From Heliopora coerulea (taxonomy: Eukaryota; Cnidaria; Anthozoa; Scleralcyonacea; Helioporidae), in the NCBI GenBank assembly GCA_030142905.1, contig JASJOG010000010.1:2245501-2309500 (forward strand): a stretch of DNA of 64,000 nt, given 5' to 3'. Below the pieces are notes generated by a model that was not told where the DNA came from, did not search any database, and was given only the letters and a program-made list of their open reading frames with translations. A program made the translations under genes and the position numbers. Positions 22,548-37,500 of this stretch are shown piece by piece (the first letter of the stretch is position 1; every line of letters begins with the position of its first letter).

Positions 22548-25500
22548 TCAATTCGAAGATTTTCTCGCCAAAACTTACAGGTACGAAATAAAAAGCGCAT
22601 TGGACCGATCCAACATCATAAAATATCGGGACGTGCAGCAACCAATCAGTATGTGTAATTTTGCGCCCCGACAAAAAAGGGAGCTTAGTCACGTAATAAA
22701 TACAGTTTACTAGACTTAAACAATGCCAATTTTAATCGCTAATCTCATCTTGATGGATACAATTTACTCATGAGAGTCTTACCGACATTTGCAACATCTG
22801 CTCGCGAATCGTAATCAAGAGTGGTGCTCACAAGTGAAACTTACTTACGCGAGAACAACAATAAACCGGTTGTAAACAAAGTTTTATAGTAAAATTATCA
22901 CAGGATATTTGTACTAGTCAAAGGTATATTGGATAATAAATTAGATTCTTTCCTCCTTCCATCAACAATATACTTACGTCATATACTTCTCTCGAGTTTG
23001 GTCATATCTTCCAGTCTTGGAGTTAAAGACACTCGAATTTCCATTTACGTGTTGGGCTTCCTGATACCGCTCAATATTATATCGTCCTGGCCCAACAGGG
23101 TTCTAACGGGGGGAAACAAGCAGAAAACGCAATTTCGGCGATGCGTCAGGTCACATATTTTAGCGTGTTCCAAACGTCCACAAATAGTTCTGTTACTCAA
23201 TCAGTGTTGCCAGATGGGTAGCCTGCAAACCAGCCCAAGCTACCTTAACAAGTAGCCCAAAAATAGCCCAATTATTTTTCGCACAAAATGGCCCAAATTT
23301 GCATCAAAATAAGTAAAAACTAGCCCAATTCTTATTAAAAATATTTAAATCGAAACCAAATTACACAGTCCACAGTGAAATATCCACCACCTTCTGAAAT
23401 CCGCAACCCGCAACCTCCCGAAATTTCCCGCAACCAGGCTTCTAAACCAGCCCAATTGGGCGGGAAAACCGCCCATCTGGCAACACTGTACTCAATGGAC
23501 CGTACCAAGGAGTGGGCACTGGGGCACTTGCCCCGGGCACAAAATTTTATGGGGTGACATTTTCAGTAACAAAAATTTGACTTTTTTGGTCTTTTTTTTC
23601 CAGATCCAAAATATTTTGCAAAGCTCAACAAAATGTTAAATCAATGTCTCGACTTCTCATGGTTAATTGACAACGTTGCAGCTGTCAAGGCTCGGAATCG
23701 CCTGTTTTAAATTTTCAATTACATTTTCAGTAATAAAAAACAATAAGCACAAAAAACACTTGTTTATATAGATATACCTCGTTTAGTTGTATAAGAGTAG
23801 TACCGGTATAAAACTATTACAATATGAGGAGCTTGTGGTGCGTTAGATAGCATCGAGCGGGTACCTTCAACAGGATTTGCCTCGGGTGAACTACCACCTA
23901 GGTAGGGTTTTGCTAACGTCAGACGATTTTATTCGTCATAGGGGACATATTCTGGTGGGAAAGAGTTAATTAGGTTTTCTAAAGAATTATTGGGTGAAGC
24001 TGAGCAGGATATCAAGAATTATCCAGACTGAGGTCAATTTTGTCTACCGAAGCCGAAGCTGAGACGGATAACATTGACCGAGGTCTGGATAATTCTTGAT
24101 ATTATGCGTAAGCCGAATCCAATAATTGTTTTATTATACATTCAAAACAGCGATAGATGCAAGAAAAGATTTGCAGTAAAAAGACTCGTGCGATTTACTT
24201 TAAAAACTGCTGCAGGCCATTTTCGCTGTTTATAATTTTCGCGGCCTTTAGGTGGTTACGCGATCAGCGTCCAATAACTTTTTTGGACAGCTCCATCGAA
24301 TAATTCACGATATTGGGCGGAAATTAGTGCTGGGCGATACCGAGTACTTGGTATTCGATACCAGCGATGCCACGAGCAGCGGTATCGGTATCGATTACTG
24401 GTTTATCTGGTAAAGCAGGGTACAATGTGAGTACTTTAACAATTGAAATCTCTCAAGGGAGTTAAACTGAGTTTACACAGTTTAGATATCTTCATTGCAG
24501 CTCCATATCTTGTGGGTTTCCTTACGATATTCTTCTAATATTCAAGTAATATATTATAAGCAAAAGATATAAGTAAACGAGGGAAAATAATAAGTAGATA
24601 TTAAGGGCTGTTTACACGTGAGATTTTGTGCCTTGCGATTGACATCTTGGAGTATGTGTTTAAATGACGAGAGCGTCGAGGAGAAACTACAGCGAATCAT
24701 AAGCGTATATTTTGTTGCATAGACTGTCATGAGTGTATTACGTACACCAGGATGACAATGGCAAGGTGTAAACGGCCTTTTAGACTTCTTACATTGCTCG
24801 CCAGGAAGAATCTTCTAGCATATTTGTCAAAGCGTCCAGCAGAAGAGCCAAACCCTGGTCGTTTTGTTGGCCTTGGCTTACGCAGGTCACGAGGTGAGTA
24901 TGATCCAGGACCAGGGTCATTCTAAAATATATAAAGATAAATCAAGTAATGGTTTGGTTCTTGTAGCCGTAACATTCCGCATGCAACTGCTAGTACTATA
25001 CTTTCCAATGTGCGTGTGTGTGTGCTTAGAAAGAGGTAATTTGCAATGCAAGAGATCGTTTCTCGCCTTTTTCTAAAGCCGTACAAGATGAAAAAGCAAT
25101 TATAATTTTGGTTAAAGGCGGCGAAATTACCCAACTTTTTTTTCAGTATTGGTATGTTTCGGACGGTTTAATACGACGGTTTAATTTGCTCAGATTTACA
25201 ACGCGTATTATTTCATTAGCCAGAAAGGCAATTTTAGGCATTTTAACAGCTCTATTTGTTTTCGTAATTTTGAGTATATTCCACGCCTATTTTTGATTGC
25301 AAATAAAGGTTTTAGAATTGTTATCCTAATCCTTATCCTTTTTCATCGCACCCTTAAGTACCGATTCCATTCCCGGCCTGTTAGGTGAGCGGCGATAAAA
25401 ATAGCAAATGTTTTAAAATTTTTGGTGGCTGGCAATCCTCAAATCTTCAATTTTCTCAAAATCAAGTAATACTAAACATAAAGCTCTGCACTTTTACATG

Positions 25501-28500
25501 AATAAAACTCTTTTTCTTAGCTCATTTTAACGAGCATTCAAAAGAAAAGGGAAAAATACTGTCAAAATGTCAAATATTACAATTCAGGGAAGACACGTCG
25601 CAGTGCAATTTGGGTTAACATAGAAATGTGCATCAAATAAGTCGGAAGGGTACGTGTATCTTTATTATAACAAAATTTCATGTCGACCCTTGGCCTGACT
25701 TGACTTTTCTGCTGCTTACCTTCCCACGTGGACACTGACTTAGACTGCTGAAGAAGATTCTGTCTACGGGGTGATCAGGGAATCGATCCACCTTCAGAAA
25801 CTTACCACGATGGTTATAATGTTCACCTGCAGAAGAACAGAAAAATTTAGCACATACATGAATAAGCATACATGAAAAGGAGACAAACGAAATCGTCCAA
25901 TGTCTATCTGCCATTTCTTTGGTTCGTCCATGCGTCTACGGGTCGATGATGTCTACCTTGTCCCGCGGGCCAACCATTAACTTGTCGGTCCGTCTTCATG
26001 AATGCCGTATGTATGTCTTATGAATACTTTATGCAGGCCTGATGTATGGATGGAGTATGCACCCTGGGGTAGCTAGAGCTTTCCCGGTAAGGAAAGCCGC
26101 CCACTCGGAGCAAAACAACGAGGAAAAATTGACGGAAAAAATGAGAAAAATGAGAAAAGAATGAAGAAAAGAAGCAAAACAGAAGGAAAAAGATGTGGGT
26201 AAAGTCATGCAGAATTTGGTGAACCAAGACTTTGCGCGCCCTGGATCTCACGAGGGACTTCGAGGCGAGTTGCTGGACCGTACGTAGTTTTCTTTCTCGC
26301 CTGTTAAGAGAGCGGGAATTCTAGTCATCAGCTTTTCTTCTTGAGTTCGACAAAGCTTAAACTAAACAAATCTTATGTTCTAAGACCAGTTTAATAATAT
26401 TTTAACAAACAATTTAAACTTTTCAAGAAAATAGTGGTTCAGTGTACAACAGAGAATGCTGCGAAACATCTACGTTTAGCCCACGTTTTTAAGTTTTAAT
26501 CGAATGAATTATGAATTTAACAGAAATCCTACAAAATTTCTACAAATTTTGATCACTAGATTTCCCTCCAACCTAACAGTTGAAGTTGTGGTCCATCATA
26601 ATTCCAGAGATGTGTTCAAGGAAAGCAAGAGAAACCAAAAACTAACAAAACTGCGTTCAACTGCCTTAAATCTCCTTTACCGAAGACGAGAGTTGAAATT
26701 CGTCTTTGGTAGATCAGACATTTTTCGAGTTGACTTTCACCGTACTGGATACTCATGAAATTTTTCTTTTGTCCATGATGTTCACTTTAGCTATATTCCA
26801 ACCAAGAGTTCAACTATCCATGCTTATGGATAGTTGAACAATTTTATGGTACAATAATTTTAAATTTCTCAACTTCATACCAGAGACACTGTTCTTTAAC
26901 AACATTGACACTTACTTGTATTGTTTTCTAGAAATGACTGGATATCATACTGCCCAGGACCAAGGTCCGTTCTAACCTTTAAATGAAGAAAAGATAACCG
27001 AATAAAAGTACTAGATAAAAACCAAGTTGAGAGGATGTAAAAATTTGGAAACGAAACGAAGGCTCTGTATTTTCCCCCGCAATTGATCCAAACATTTTAA
27101 CTCATCGCACGAATTTGAAATCGTGTCCATTTGCCAATGGCTGTAAATATATGTTACACATCGCCGCCGAGTAATAGGATATCTAAGAGTTTGTAAACAT
27201 TATGGGTTCTCTACGCAACAATTAGATCTTCTTTTTAATAGTCTTATAATCTCTCTTTTCACCTTTGCTGTTGAAATTTGGGGTAGAGCTTCTTATCATA
27301 AATACGTAAGTCAGATTGATAAGTTTGCCAATCGTGCCCATAGAAATGGGTATACTAGTAACCGATCGGATTTTAAAGTAATAATTTCGAATAGAGACAA
27401 GAAATTATGGACAAAATTTATAAATCATGAAAAGAATGCTCTACACATTTTTTTATCTAACAAGATAAATCGACCTTTGAGACCGAGAGGTCATGATTTT
27501 GAACTACCTATTGTTAAAACTGAGAGGTTTAAAAACCCTTTTATAAATAGATATCTTTTTAATTTTATATGAACTGTTTATATTTTTATATTTTATTACT
27601 TCCGTAATTTTATAATCGATGTAAATAATTCTGTAATATCTAATTGTAGCATTTTAACATGTAAACTCAGACGTTTGTTTTGAGTATTTTAATAAAGACT
27701 TATTATTATATTTGGGCGACCTTAAGATAACCCGGCACCACAATGCCATTGGAATTTGCGAGGAACCGCAACGCTAGTACCCCCCTTGCTTCCTATACCC
27801 CTGCAGCCATTTTATAAAAAGAGTACAGAATAGTTTTGATATAGAATGCTGGGGTAGGCAGAGTTAGACAGCTTGTAAAATGCTAAATGTTGAAATACTA
27901 TCGAAACTGGAAGCAGGAAATTCTAAAGTTAGAAAATGAAACGTGAAGTACGTTAGAAACTAGATCAAGTTTTGATATTTGAAAACATCATGTGACAATT
28001 ACATTATCTAATCAAAGTAATCATGCCAGCTGAAATAGCATTATCGAAACATTTGAGATGTCATGAGATTTCTGAAAACCTGAAAACCTACGACTTCGGT
28101 TCGTGCTTTTGTCCGGTTTTTCTCGTGTCTCATAACATCCCGCTTATCTAGATTACGTAGTCAGAACGTGGATAACCCATTACGAATAATATTATCTTAT
28201 ATAACGCGCACGGCAAGGGTATTTCTAGATTACATACCGGTACAGCTAAATGCCCGACAGTAATCGGTTTATTCCTGGCTCCAGTGAAAAGGTCATACGG
28301 TCCTCGTTTACTGACCATTCTTTCAGAAAGTTCATCCGTAAAACTCTTCATGTTGTACTGGCCGGGACACAGATGACAGCCCTAAGCATTGAAAACAAAT
28401 ACGTACTTCCCTTTAGACTGTGGGGTGGATGTTGTCCAATGTAATGTAATAATGAAGATCCTGGCAATTAATCTATTCCTTGTTGTTGCAACTAGCTCTT

Positions 28501-31500
28501 GAATATGCCGATTCAACCAAAAGAATTACACCAATATTTCATGATTATATCAACTACCAACATAAATCAAGTGAAAAACGTTCTGCCAAAACGAAGATTA
28601 AAGGAAAAATCTACCATTATACACTGGTTAGGGTAAGGAAGTAATAAATTTGCTAAATGAACTTATCGTGTGGTGTATGATTCTGCCTTTCGAAGTGTAC
28701 TTTCAAAGAGATTTCCTGACAAATGAATGTAAAGTCACGAGGAGCACTCAAAGTGAGGTAAAATACGGTCTATGATACTGAAACTGATGCACATAACTGC
28801 CCTCCATGGGTGGCCATCTTAATTGGTTTCATCTTTTATTGCTTAGTTAACTTTCTCTGTTTTGTCCCTATGGAACCCCATGAAGGTCACCATATTGTAT
28901 ATGCTCGCGAAACATCTCGAGGTCTCCTCGTTTCATGTTATTGCGAGGTTTAGCAAGACTCAAAAAAAAATGTCATTGAACACGGAGCTTTAACAAAATA
29001 TCGAGATTTGTGAGTGTCTCGTTGATCTTTTCGCCACTGATAAGCGACAATAGTTTGCTCACCCTCGCCTAGTTGTTTAATATTTGCACGTTGTATAAAT
29101 GTTCACAACTAGATGGGAATTGTATTTTTCGTCACAGTTGATTGGTATTTATTTAGAGGACCTTCACTCCGGTAATCACAATCGCAATTTGTTCCTTTTC
29201 TTCACCTTGTCATCTTAATAAAAGGACACGCCATTACTCCATGTATCATATTTGCCTTACCACTTCTGGAAGTTGTCTGTCAGATTTTCCTGAATCAAGC
29301 ATACCAACGTTACTCATCGACCGCTTCTCTTTTTCTTCGATGGTAGCACTTGGTACTCCTCCTTTGCCATAGGTGCCTGGTCCGGGAACGTCACTCTTAA
29401 TATAACAAGACAATGAGAATGACTTACCAGTTGCATGCGTTAATAAATCAGAGTGTAATGTACAAGGGATATTTGAGCATTCCTGACGTTTTATAGCTCT
29501 TAACCATAAACACAGCAATAACAATTAGCGCATACTTTGCATTTTTTAACAAGATTTCAATATTTGAAAGAAAAGACTAAGCACAATAAAATAATAGCTT
29601 AACTTAGTATCTGATATTTTTGTGCGTTTGCTTTCGTTGCTTAAAATTTTTGACTGTCCTGTCAGTCTCCCTAAATGCAAAAAAATATCATTAACTTACT
29701 TTCTTTTTGCACTTGCTTAAAGTATGTTTATTTTGCCATAAGATGGAGGTAAGATAACTAACTACAATACAGGTACTTTCTGAAAAAACATTGTCGAACA
29801 TTAATTCCCCTGAGTTCGTTTTCAGTTCCATCTTCAGGAGGTTCACGTACAGGTCTATATCTTTTTGAAATAGGTCTACTTCACTTAATTCTAATTCTCT
29901 TTGAGCACTATGGTGCTTCATTCTAAGGTTCTTCCCACTAATAAAGGTCATTTATTTGCAAAGAGATATTATTCTCTGTCAAAATTTCATTCCCATTTCT
30001 AACCGCTGTATTTTAACAATGTAACAATGTAACTATGTAACATCTTTTTTCAACCTATACTGTAATAAACAACATGGTTGATAATAATTACTTCATAAGA
30101 AAATTAGTCACAAGCATATACCTTTCCCACGCGCTTAAATCTCTTATCTCTTGTTTCACAAACACCTCGAACACTTCCTGGTTTAGTTTGGTTAGCTTCG
30201 ATGAAGTCTTTAATGTTATATGTACCAGGTCCCAACATTTTTTTCTAAAAAAAAAAAGTACAAGAATAAATAATAAATATAGTAATAGAACAAATGTAGG
30301 CTGTATTTCTCTTGAACAGACCGTTGCCGTTCTAAACTTTGTACGATTTGAATTAACGACATTGAATGGAATTCAAGGAATAATGGGCCAGGCTTGATGC
30401 TTGGAGTGCTGGTAGCACAGTGGTAGTGCACGTGTCTCTCCCCACTGTGACTAGGGTTCGATTCCGGCCCCATGCAATTATCTGATTAAAGTTACCTTTG
30501 TCACATGTGAATAGAGTATTGTCCAGTTTGACTCTACCAAGCATCGTAGGTTTTCTTCGAATTCTCCGATTTCCTCCTGTAGTAACACTTGGCCCATGAG
30601 GAGTGGCCCTTACTGGACCTCTGGGAAGAACAGCTTATGTAGCTGATAGGGTAATCCAGTATAAATAAAGGCACTTTTACTTTACTTTACTTTACTTTAC
30701 TTTACTTCACTTCACTTCACTTCACTTCACTTCATTTTACTTTATTTTACTTTGCTTTATTTTACTTTACTTTGCTTTGCTTTGCTTTTACTACTTTACT
30801 GTACTTTACTTTACTTTAATATAATTTAATTTAATTTACTTCGAACAATTAAGGCGATGTCTTTGTAAAATTTACTATTACAATATGCTGTCCTGAACAA
30901 GTCTCACGGCCTTTACACCTTTTGCACCGACTATTTGTTCTTTCTCAGCCGGAATGAAGTTTGTTTTTTGTTTCTGTTTTTCTCTTTTTTCGACAATCTT
31001 GAACCGGGGAGACCATAAATATTTTTCAAATGAATTAACGACACCTCAGACAAGCATATGTGAAAGAGCTCTTTTTTGATTTGGAACCATCGGATTATCT
31101 AACTCCTCTAAAGATTATCTCCCTAATTATCATTAGTTGTTCTAGTGGTATGAATCATACTTGGTTCATTTGAGTTTTTCCACAATTTCATATAATTCAT
31201 TTTATTTTATATTATATTATACTGTATGTTACCTGTAACTGTTTTTTGTTCCACTCGTCTCTGTAAAGAAGATGAGGGCGTTTGGCTGCCTGCATTGTTT
31301 CGTAAGCTCTCTCCCAGCCTATATATATATATAACAAATATAAATTTTATGGTAACTGCCCCAGGCAACTATAACTGATATAAATTTTATGATAACTGTC
31401 GTAGGCAACTATAACTGATTACAGCTCAACTCAAAAACCGAGCAGGAGTGCTTTATATCGGGATTTAAAACATGAGGCGATAGTGAAGTGTTTTAGACCC

Positions 31501-34500
31501 GATAAAGCACGAACTGCGCGTTTTTTAAATGTCTTATGAAATTCACAACCTAATACGCTAGTTCGCAAAGAAAGTTTGGAAATTTATCTGTCGTAAGCGG
31601 AAAAATTGAACAACTTCACATACAGCATAACAGCAAATGTATCTTTATCACATATATAGATCCGACACGCTTATAATTTTCTTTCGTCTTTTCCTCATGA
31701 ATTTTATAAGTATAGTTAAATACTACTTTTAATAAGATATTAGATTTTTTGTGGACCTACATCTAGAACTAGAAGAATTTTGCTAATATTTCGGAGATGT
31801 TTTTTTATCTAACCAAGGGGTTTTAAAGCCATTGGTCATCACCCAAAAGTTGGTTGTAGCACTCTTTGGTAGGAAATGTAAGAGCAAACAGAGATCGTGG
31901 TAATGGATGTTTTTCTTAGATTGCCTTTTGGGAAAACCAACTTCATTTCAACGTGATCACTCACAGACAAAACCTTACAGTAAATACGCCCCTGGGCTAC
32001 AACACATTGCTATAATTGTAAAAAATCGTGAATTGACTTTGTATACTTTGGTCAATTATGGAAGTATACACTTCAGTGAGTCCAAAAACAAGTCCTTGCG
32101 TATTTTAAGAAACAATTCAACAGTTTTGAAATATAAAACCAAGTTAACGTAAGTCCATTATGCTTATTACTTAAAATTTTAAATAAAAAACTTTTGGCTT
32201 TTTTGTGCTGTTTACACTTTCAAGACTGCATCGAATTAAAGTTGTAATTTTCAATTATTGTACAGTTATATTGCACATTCGCAACTAATTTGGAAATATG
32301 GGTTGCCAAAGAGTTTGGTTGAAGAGCCCTGGTTTCAATGTGTGTCCGTAACAGCTAGTGCTAACCGATGTACCAAAGATTATCATACTTTTATCCGTTC
32401 CTGTTGTTATGGCCTTTATAATTTTACTCCCGCTTATATTTGACACACTTTTTATTCCTCAGGGCAAGGACGCTATTTAGTATTTTACTCTGGCTAACGC
32501 CATACGATTTTACTTGTCAAAGGGATCACCCCTGCCCCTTACCATATTTTCTGGGCAATTACCTGCGGGTAATCTGTTACATGTAGTTTTGTAAAACACT
32601 GTGAGTTGTGCGGGTAACCTGAGGACTTTTGAAGACGTTGCTCAACTTGAATTTGCAACAATTTGTGATCACCATAACCAACTTCTCTCAAGCTCCTTTA
32701 AAAGTTGACCCTGCGTTCTGCCACAAACTCAGTTGTCTTTTTTCAAAACAATTCACTTTTTAGTGCAGTTTTTCAATCATTAGTGCCGGCTTTGATTGTT
32801 TGATCTGATCTTGTCAAACAAACGAGAACAAAAAGCACATTGAAATCAATACAATAATGCATCATATCGAACGGATCGGATCAAAATGGGCCCGAAATGT
32901 GGTTTACCTTAATGGAATTGCTCTTTACAATAGTGTAGAATTTCTTCGTAAAGGAGATGTAGTGCGGGACAATTTTTCAAGATTATTAATGCTACAAAAT
33001 CTTCAGACGTGTTAATCATTTGTTCAACGTTTTTATGATTACAAGTCATCGTTTAGTCGCGCGGGTTTTCCAATGGTGCGGGTAATAATTGAATCTATTT
33101 TCCAAAAAGTGACATTCCAATCTCTGTAATTCCCCAGAAAATACGGCAATGGGTTAACAGCCATCTCCTTAACCCATCAAGCGGCAAAGGTGCACTTCAG
33201 TACTTTAATACTCTTGCTAACGCCAGACGATTTTACACGTCAAAGGCATGAGCCCTTCCCTTAACGAGTCAAAAGGGCCATTGAAGTGCACTGTAGGTTT
33301 TGTTAATGGAGCTGTATAGCAATAAGCATGGACATGAGCAAGAGTTTCTCAAAGAAGCAATAAAAATGGTTTCAAAATCCTGCCACAATTAGCACAGTAG
33401 TGCATAATGTTTTAAACTGGGCCATGCCATAAGTTAGTAGCACGCTAGGTTGTTAGCTAAATTAACTTGAAGTTCTGAAGCGTAAGGAAGTGTCTGTTTT
33501 CATGATATAGAATAACAGTAATATTGTCACTTTTATTGACAACTTATTATACAATAAAGATAATTAATCTATTCATTCTGGGGGGAAATTCAAGAGAGGG
33601 CAAATGCCCCCCTTGCTCCACCTTGCTGATGACCTACACTGTGTAGGTTTATGTTAAACATCTTCATCAAAGAATAAAAATCAAAACCTAGCAAAAAATG
33701 TGGAACATAGGTGTCTTTAGATAAAATTTAATACAATTCTAATTCTTTGTTGCTTCTTGCAACATCATCAGAGAATTACATGTAATGTGTCGCACAAAAT
33801 CAAGGTGAACTAAGATTATGTTCCAGAGATATTATTAGAGGTTATTTAAGTATCAGGCATTTGAGGAAATCAGTTGAGGTGTGGAGTATATGAATGAAAA
33901 CAAAAAACAGATTTTGAGCAGTGAAAGAATAAGTTAAACAGAGAAGGTGGCACTGAGCTCATGTTGTTCTTCAGTGAAAGATGGAATTTGGCAATAAGGA
34001 AGCTTTCTGTGACAAGAAGACAGAACTGGAAGAGCATGATAAAAGGACTGTGAAATTATCACACAAAGCAGTGTGTCCAGTACCACAGCACTGCAGAGCA
34101 TAAAGGTACGGGTTGGTGGTGGATTAAGCCATGTTTAGCTAGAAGCTCAAATTCTAAGGGCTAATCCCTGACCACAAGGGAATCCCAGCCTTTACTGGCA
34201 AAATACTGCTTAATTCACCACCAACCAGTATCCTCATGCAGTGTTATGATAGTACAGGACACACAGCTCCACATGACAATTTCACAATAGATAGATAGAT
34301 AGATAATTTTATTTATACATGCTAACTAAGTCAGCATAAGCTGATTTCTATTAAGGGTGTGTACAATAATAACACAAAAGTAAGTAGTAATAATATAAAT
34401 GTAGAAAAAGTATATAAGTGTTCAATTAACTAGTGATACCAATTTGTTTACAACAATATTATTTACTATTTACCTATGCTCTTCCTGTTCCAAACTTCTT

Positions 34501-37500
34501 GTCTGCACAGAAAGTCTCTTATTGCCAAACTCAATCCATCACTCAAGAACAACATGAGTTTAGTATCATCTTGCTCTGTTTTAATTTCTTACGTTCTCAT
34601 CTTTAACTTATTCTTTCACCAATCAAAGTCACTCAGTTTTTTATTTTCATTTTAAATTTGTACTTCTCACCTCAACTGATTTCCTCAAATGCCTGATGTT
34701 TCAATATCATAAGTTTAATATTCTCTGTAATATAATCTTAATTCTCTTTGTTGTCAGTGGCGTATGTAATGGGGGGCAGGGGGGCGACCGCCCCCCCCGC
34801 CGGACATTTCTGTCGGAAAATTTGTCGGAAAATTTGAGGGAGGATACTTTACTATATTTCGTTTGCTGAGAAGTCAAAAAACCTTCAGGACTAGAAACAT
34901 CAAATATTGGACATTTGTAGATCATAGAAATGATACAATATTAACGCACAGTGCACAGTCGATTGTAAATACGGTGTACAAACATAGGAAAATCGTGTAA
35001 TCAAAATAGCCTATAAAATTGTTGGTAACATTTTGTGTTCTGAAAAGAAACCAGTCAATGCTGGTTGGTTGGTGCCGCTGTGTCCGCGTACTACAGCCGA
35101 GGCTAGACTGCTGTTACTAATTCTCAACTCTAAATGACTACTAAAAATGCGTTTGCCGTTTGTTCAGGTAACCCGATTTAGGCTAACTCTTGTCCGAAAT
35201 TTTTCAAATCTCGCCCCCTCCTCCAGAAATTGTCATATACGCCGCTGTTTGTTGTTGTGTGACAAATTCATTCTCAGTCTAATGATGTAGCAAGAAGCAA
35301 CAAAACATTTTAGAATTGTGTTAAATTTAATTATCAAAAGATGCCTTATACATGTATGCTCCACATTTTTTGCTGGACTTCTGACTTTTATTCCATGATT
35401 ATGTTTTCTCCCTGGTTTGTGAATCACATCAGTCCTGAAGAAACCACTTCATATTTTGCACTTTGGTCTATACCTGGCCCAAGGGAAAATTCAAGTTGGG
35501 GCAAACGTTCCCCTCTTGGGGCAAGTGGGGAGAATTTGCACCCTCTTGAAGTTTGGGGCACCCTATTAATGCTAAAATGTGTAGGTTTACAGGTAATTTA
35601 TACTAAATATCTTCATATTAATGTTACTTGTATTTTGGTCTATATACATGTACCTGGCCCTGAGGACCTGTCTCTCACAGCCTTCTCAGTGAAGAAACCA
35701 TTGGCAGTGTTGTACGTACCAGGGCCAAGAAGGCAATTCTACAAAATAGATTTTGATCGACAAATTAAAACATTCATTTAATAGTGTGTAATTCCACATG
35801 GTATGCCGTATAAGAAGGAAGACACCATGGGATTAAAGTAGGATATCCAACAAATAGGTATGTCTAAATATAATTAAATTTAAAATTCACAAATGCATAA
35901 ACTTTCCTCACTTTCTCCATCTTTTACCTAACCATGACTTTTTGAAATGAGCTTACCAAGAATATTCCACTACTTTGTATAAGTTAGTATCTAAGATTAA
36001 CTGTTAATACCCTTTTTGATCTGACAAAGCTCACAATTTTCTGACAAACATTTCTGATAAAGGGATTCAAGATAGCAACCCCCTTTACAATCTTATAGCA
36101 TAGCTATATGAGGATATAGAGCTACGGATAAATTAAATGTGGAGTTTTTGGTTGCTCTTCATTTTATTTTGTTTGATGTTTCCAATACATTTAAAGAGAG
36201 GGAATCAACTGAGATCTCTGACCTTGAAAACATGTAAAGTTTTCTAGCAATTGATCAAGCAATTTGTTGAAAAGAGACTTTTCTTTTGTTTTTCTAAGGG
36301 TTTCCTTTTTACATGCATTTGATAAATTAAAAATCTAAAATGCCTAGTACAAATTTTTTTAGAAGTTCAAATAATCATGCCATATTAGCAGCATCAACAA
36401 TCAACCAGATATGTCTTCAAGATAATGTAACATCTGTTGAATATAAAATAACATTTTGAAAATTAATAATCTCAGTATGAGATGCATGACATTTGAAACA
36501 AGCAAAGAATGGTTTTCAGCAACCTGTGATTCCACTAAGTAGTTAATATTATTGTAACATCTAAAGATTATCAAAGCTGTTTACCTAAAACTACCGTAAT
36601 GTGAAGTTATATACAGTACATGCAGTGTAATATTCTATTCCACAGTTTATTCATTGTTCAGTTCTTTGGTAAAAAAGTTATTTTCAATCTCAACACAGTA
36701 CATGGGGCATATACTGTTACAATAACACAGTTAAACTATGGCAAGTATAATAATTGTTACTATGGCTTGTCCTTCCCAACCCACTGGACACCCCAACCTC
36801 TTTCTCATTTCAATACTTTAAACTTTAAAGAAGGATGTACTCATAACCCAAACTTGAATTCAGGAAAAGGGAAACAAATATTTTGGTCACCTAAGCAATT
36901 GAAATAAGCTTTAGCCTTTGGGGTTCCATCTTCTACTTACTGTAACACATTTCCCTCTCTCTCTCCCAAACTTCCACGTTTGTTTCCACAACTCTGTGGA
37001 AACATTGAAATTTATATATCTTCTATTTTTTAGACATCAATTTGGAGCACAGTACTATCATACTTACAACATCAGTAACAGATTTCTTATCATAGCCAAC
37101 TTGAGTGAAAGTACCAGGAGTTTTACTTTTTGGGTGAATGCCAGAAACATCAAACCTGGACATGAAACAAGATAATGAAATACTGCATTATCCATCTGAT
37201 GTAGAGTTAACCTTTGCATCAACTTGGAATGAACAAAAACTTACTGCAGTGAATGGGTAATTTTAATTAATACATTTCAAGAAAATAAAGATGAGAGCCC
37301 AGCTCAAAATTCGGAGATGTAATGTCATCACACTCAGGAATAGACTGAAACACACAAATAAAGTTTAATTGAAGTTCACTGACGTTTCGTTGCCGACGCG
37401 CAACATTTTCAAAGTAATTAACAGATTAGCTTAGTATTTCTATCTGCTAATTACTTTGAAAATTTTGCACATCAGCATGCCTGGATATTAGCATCCGGTC

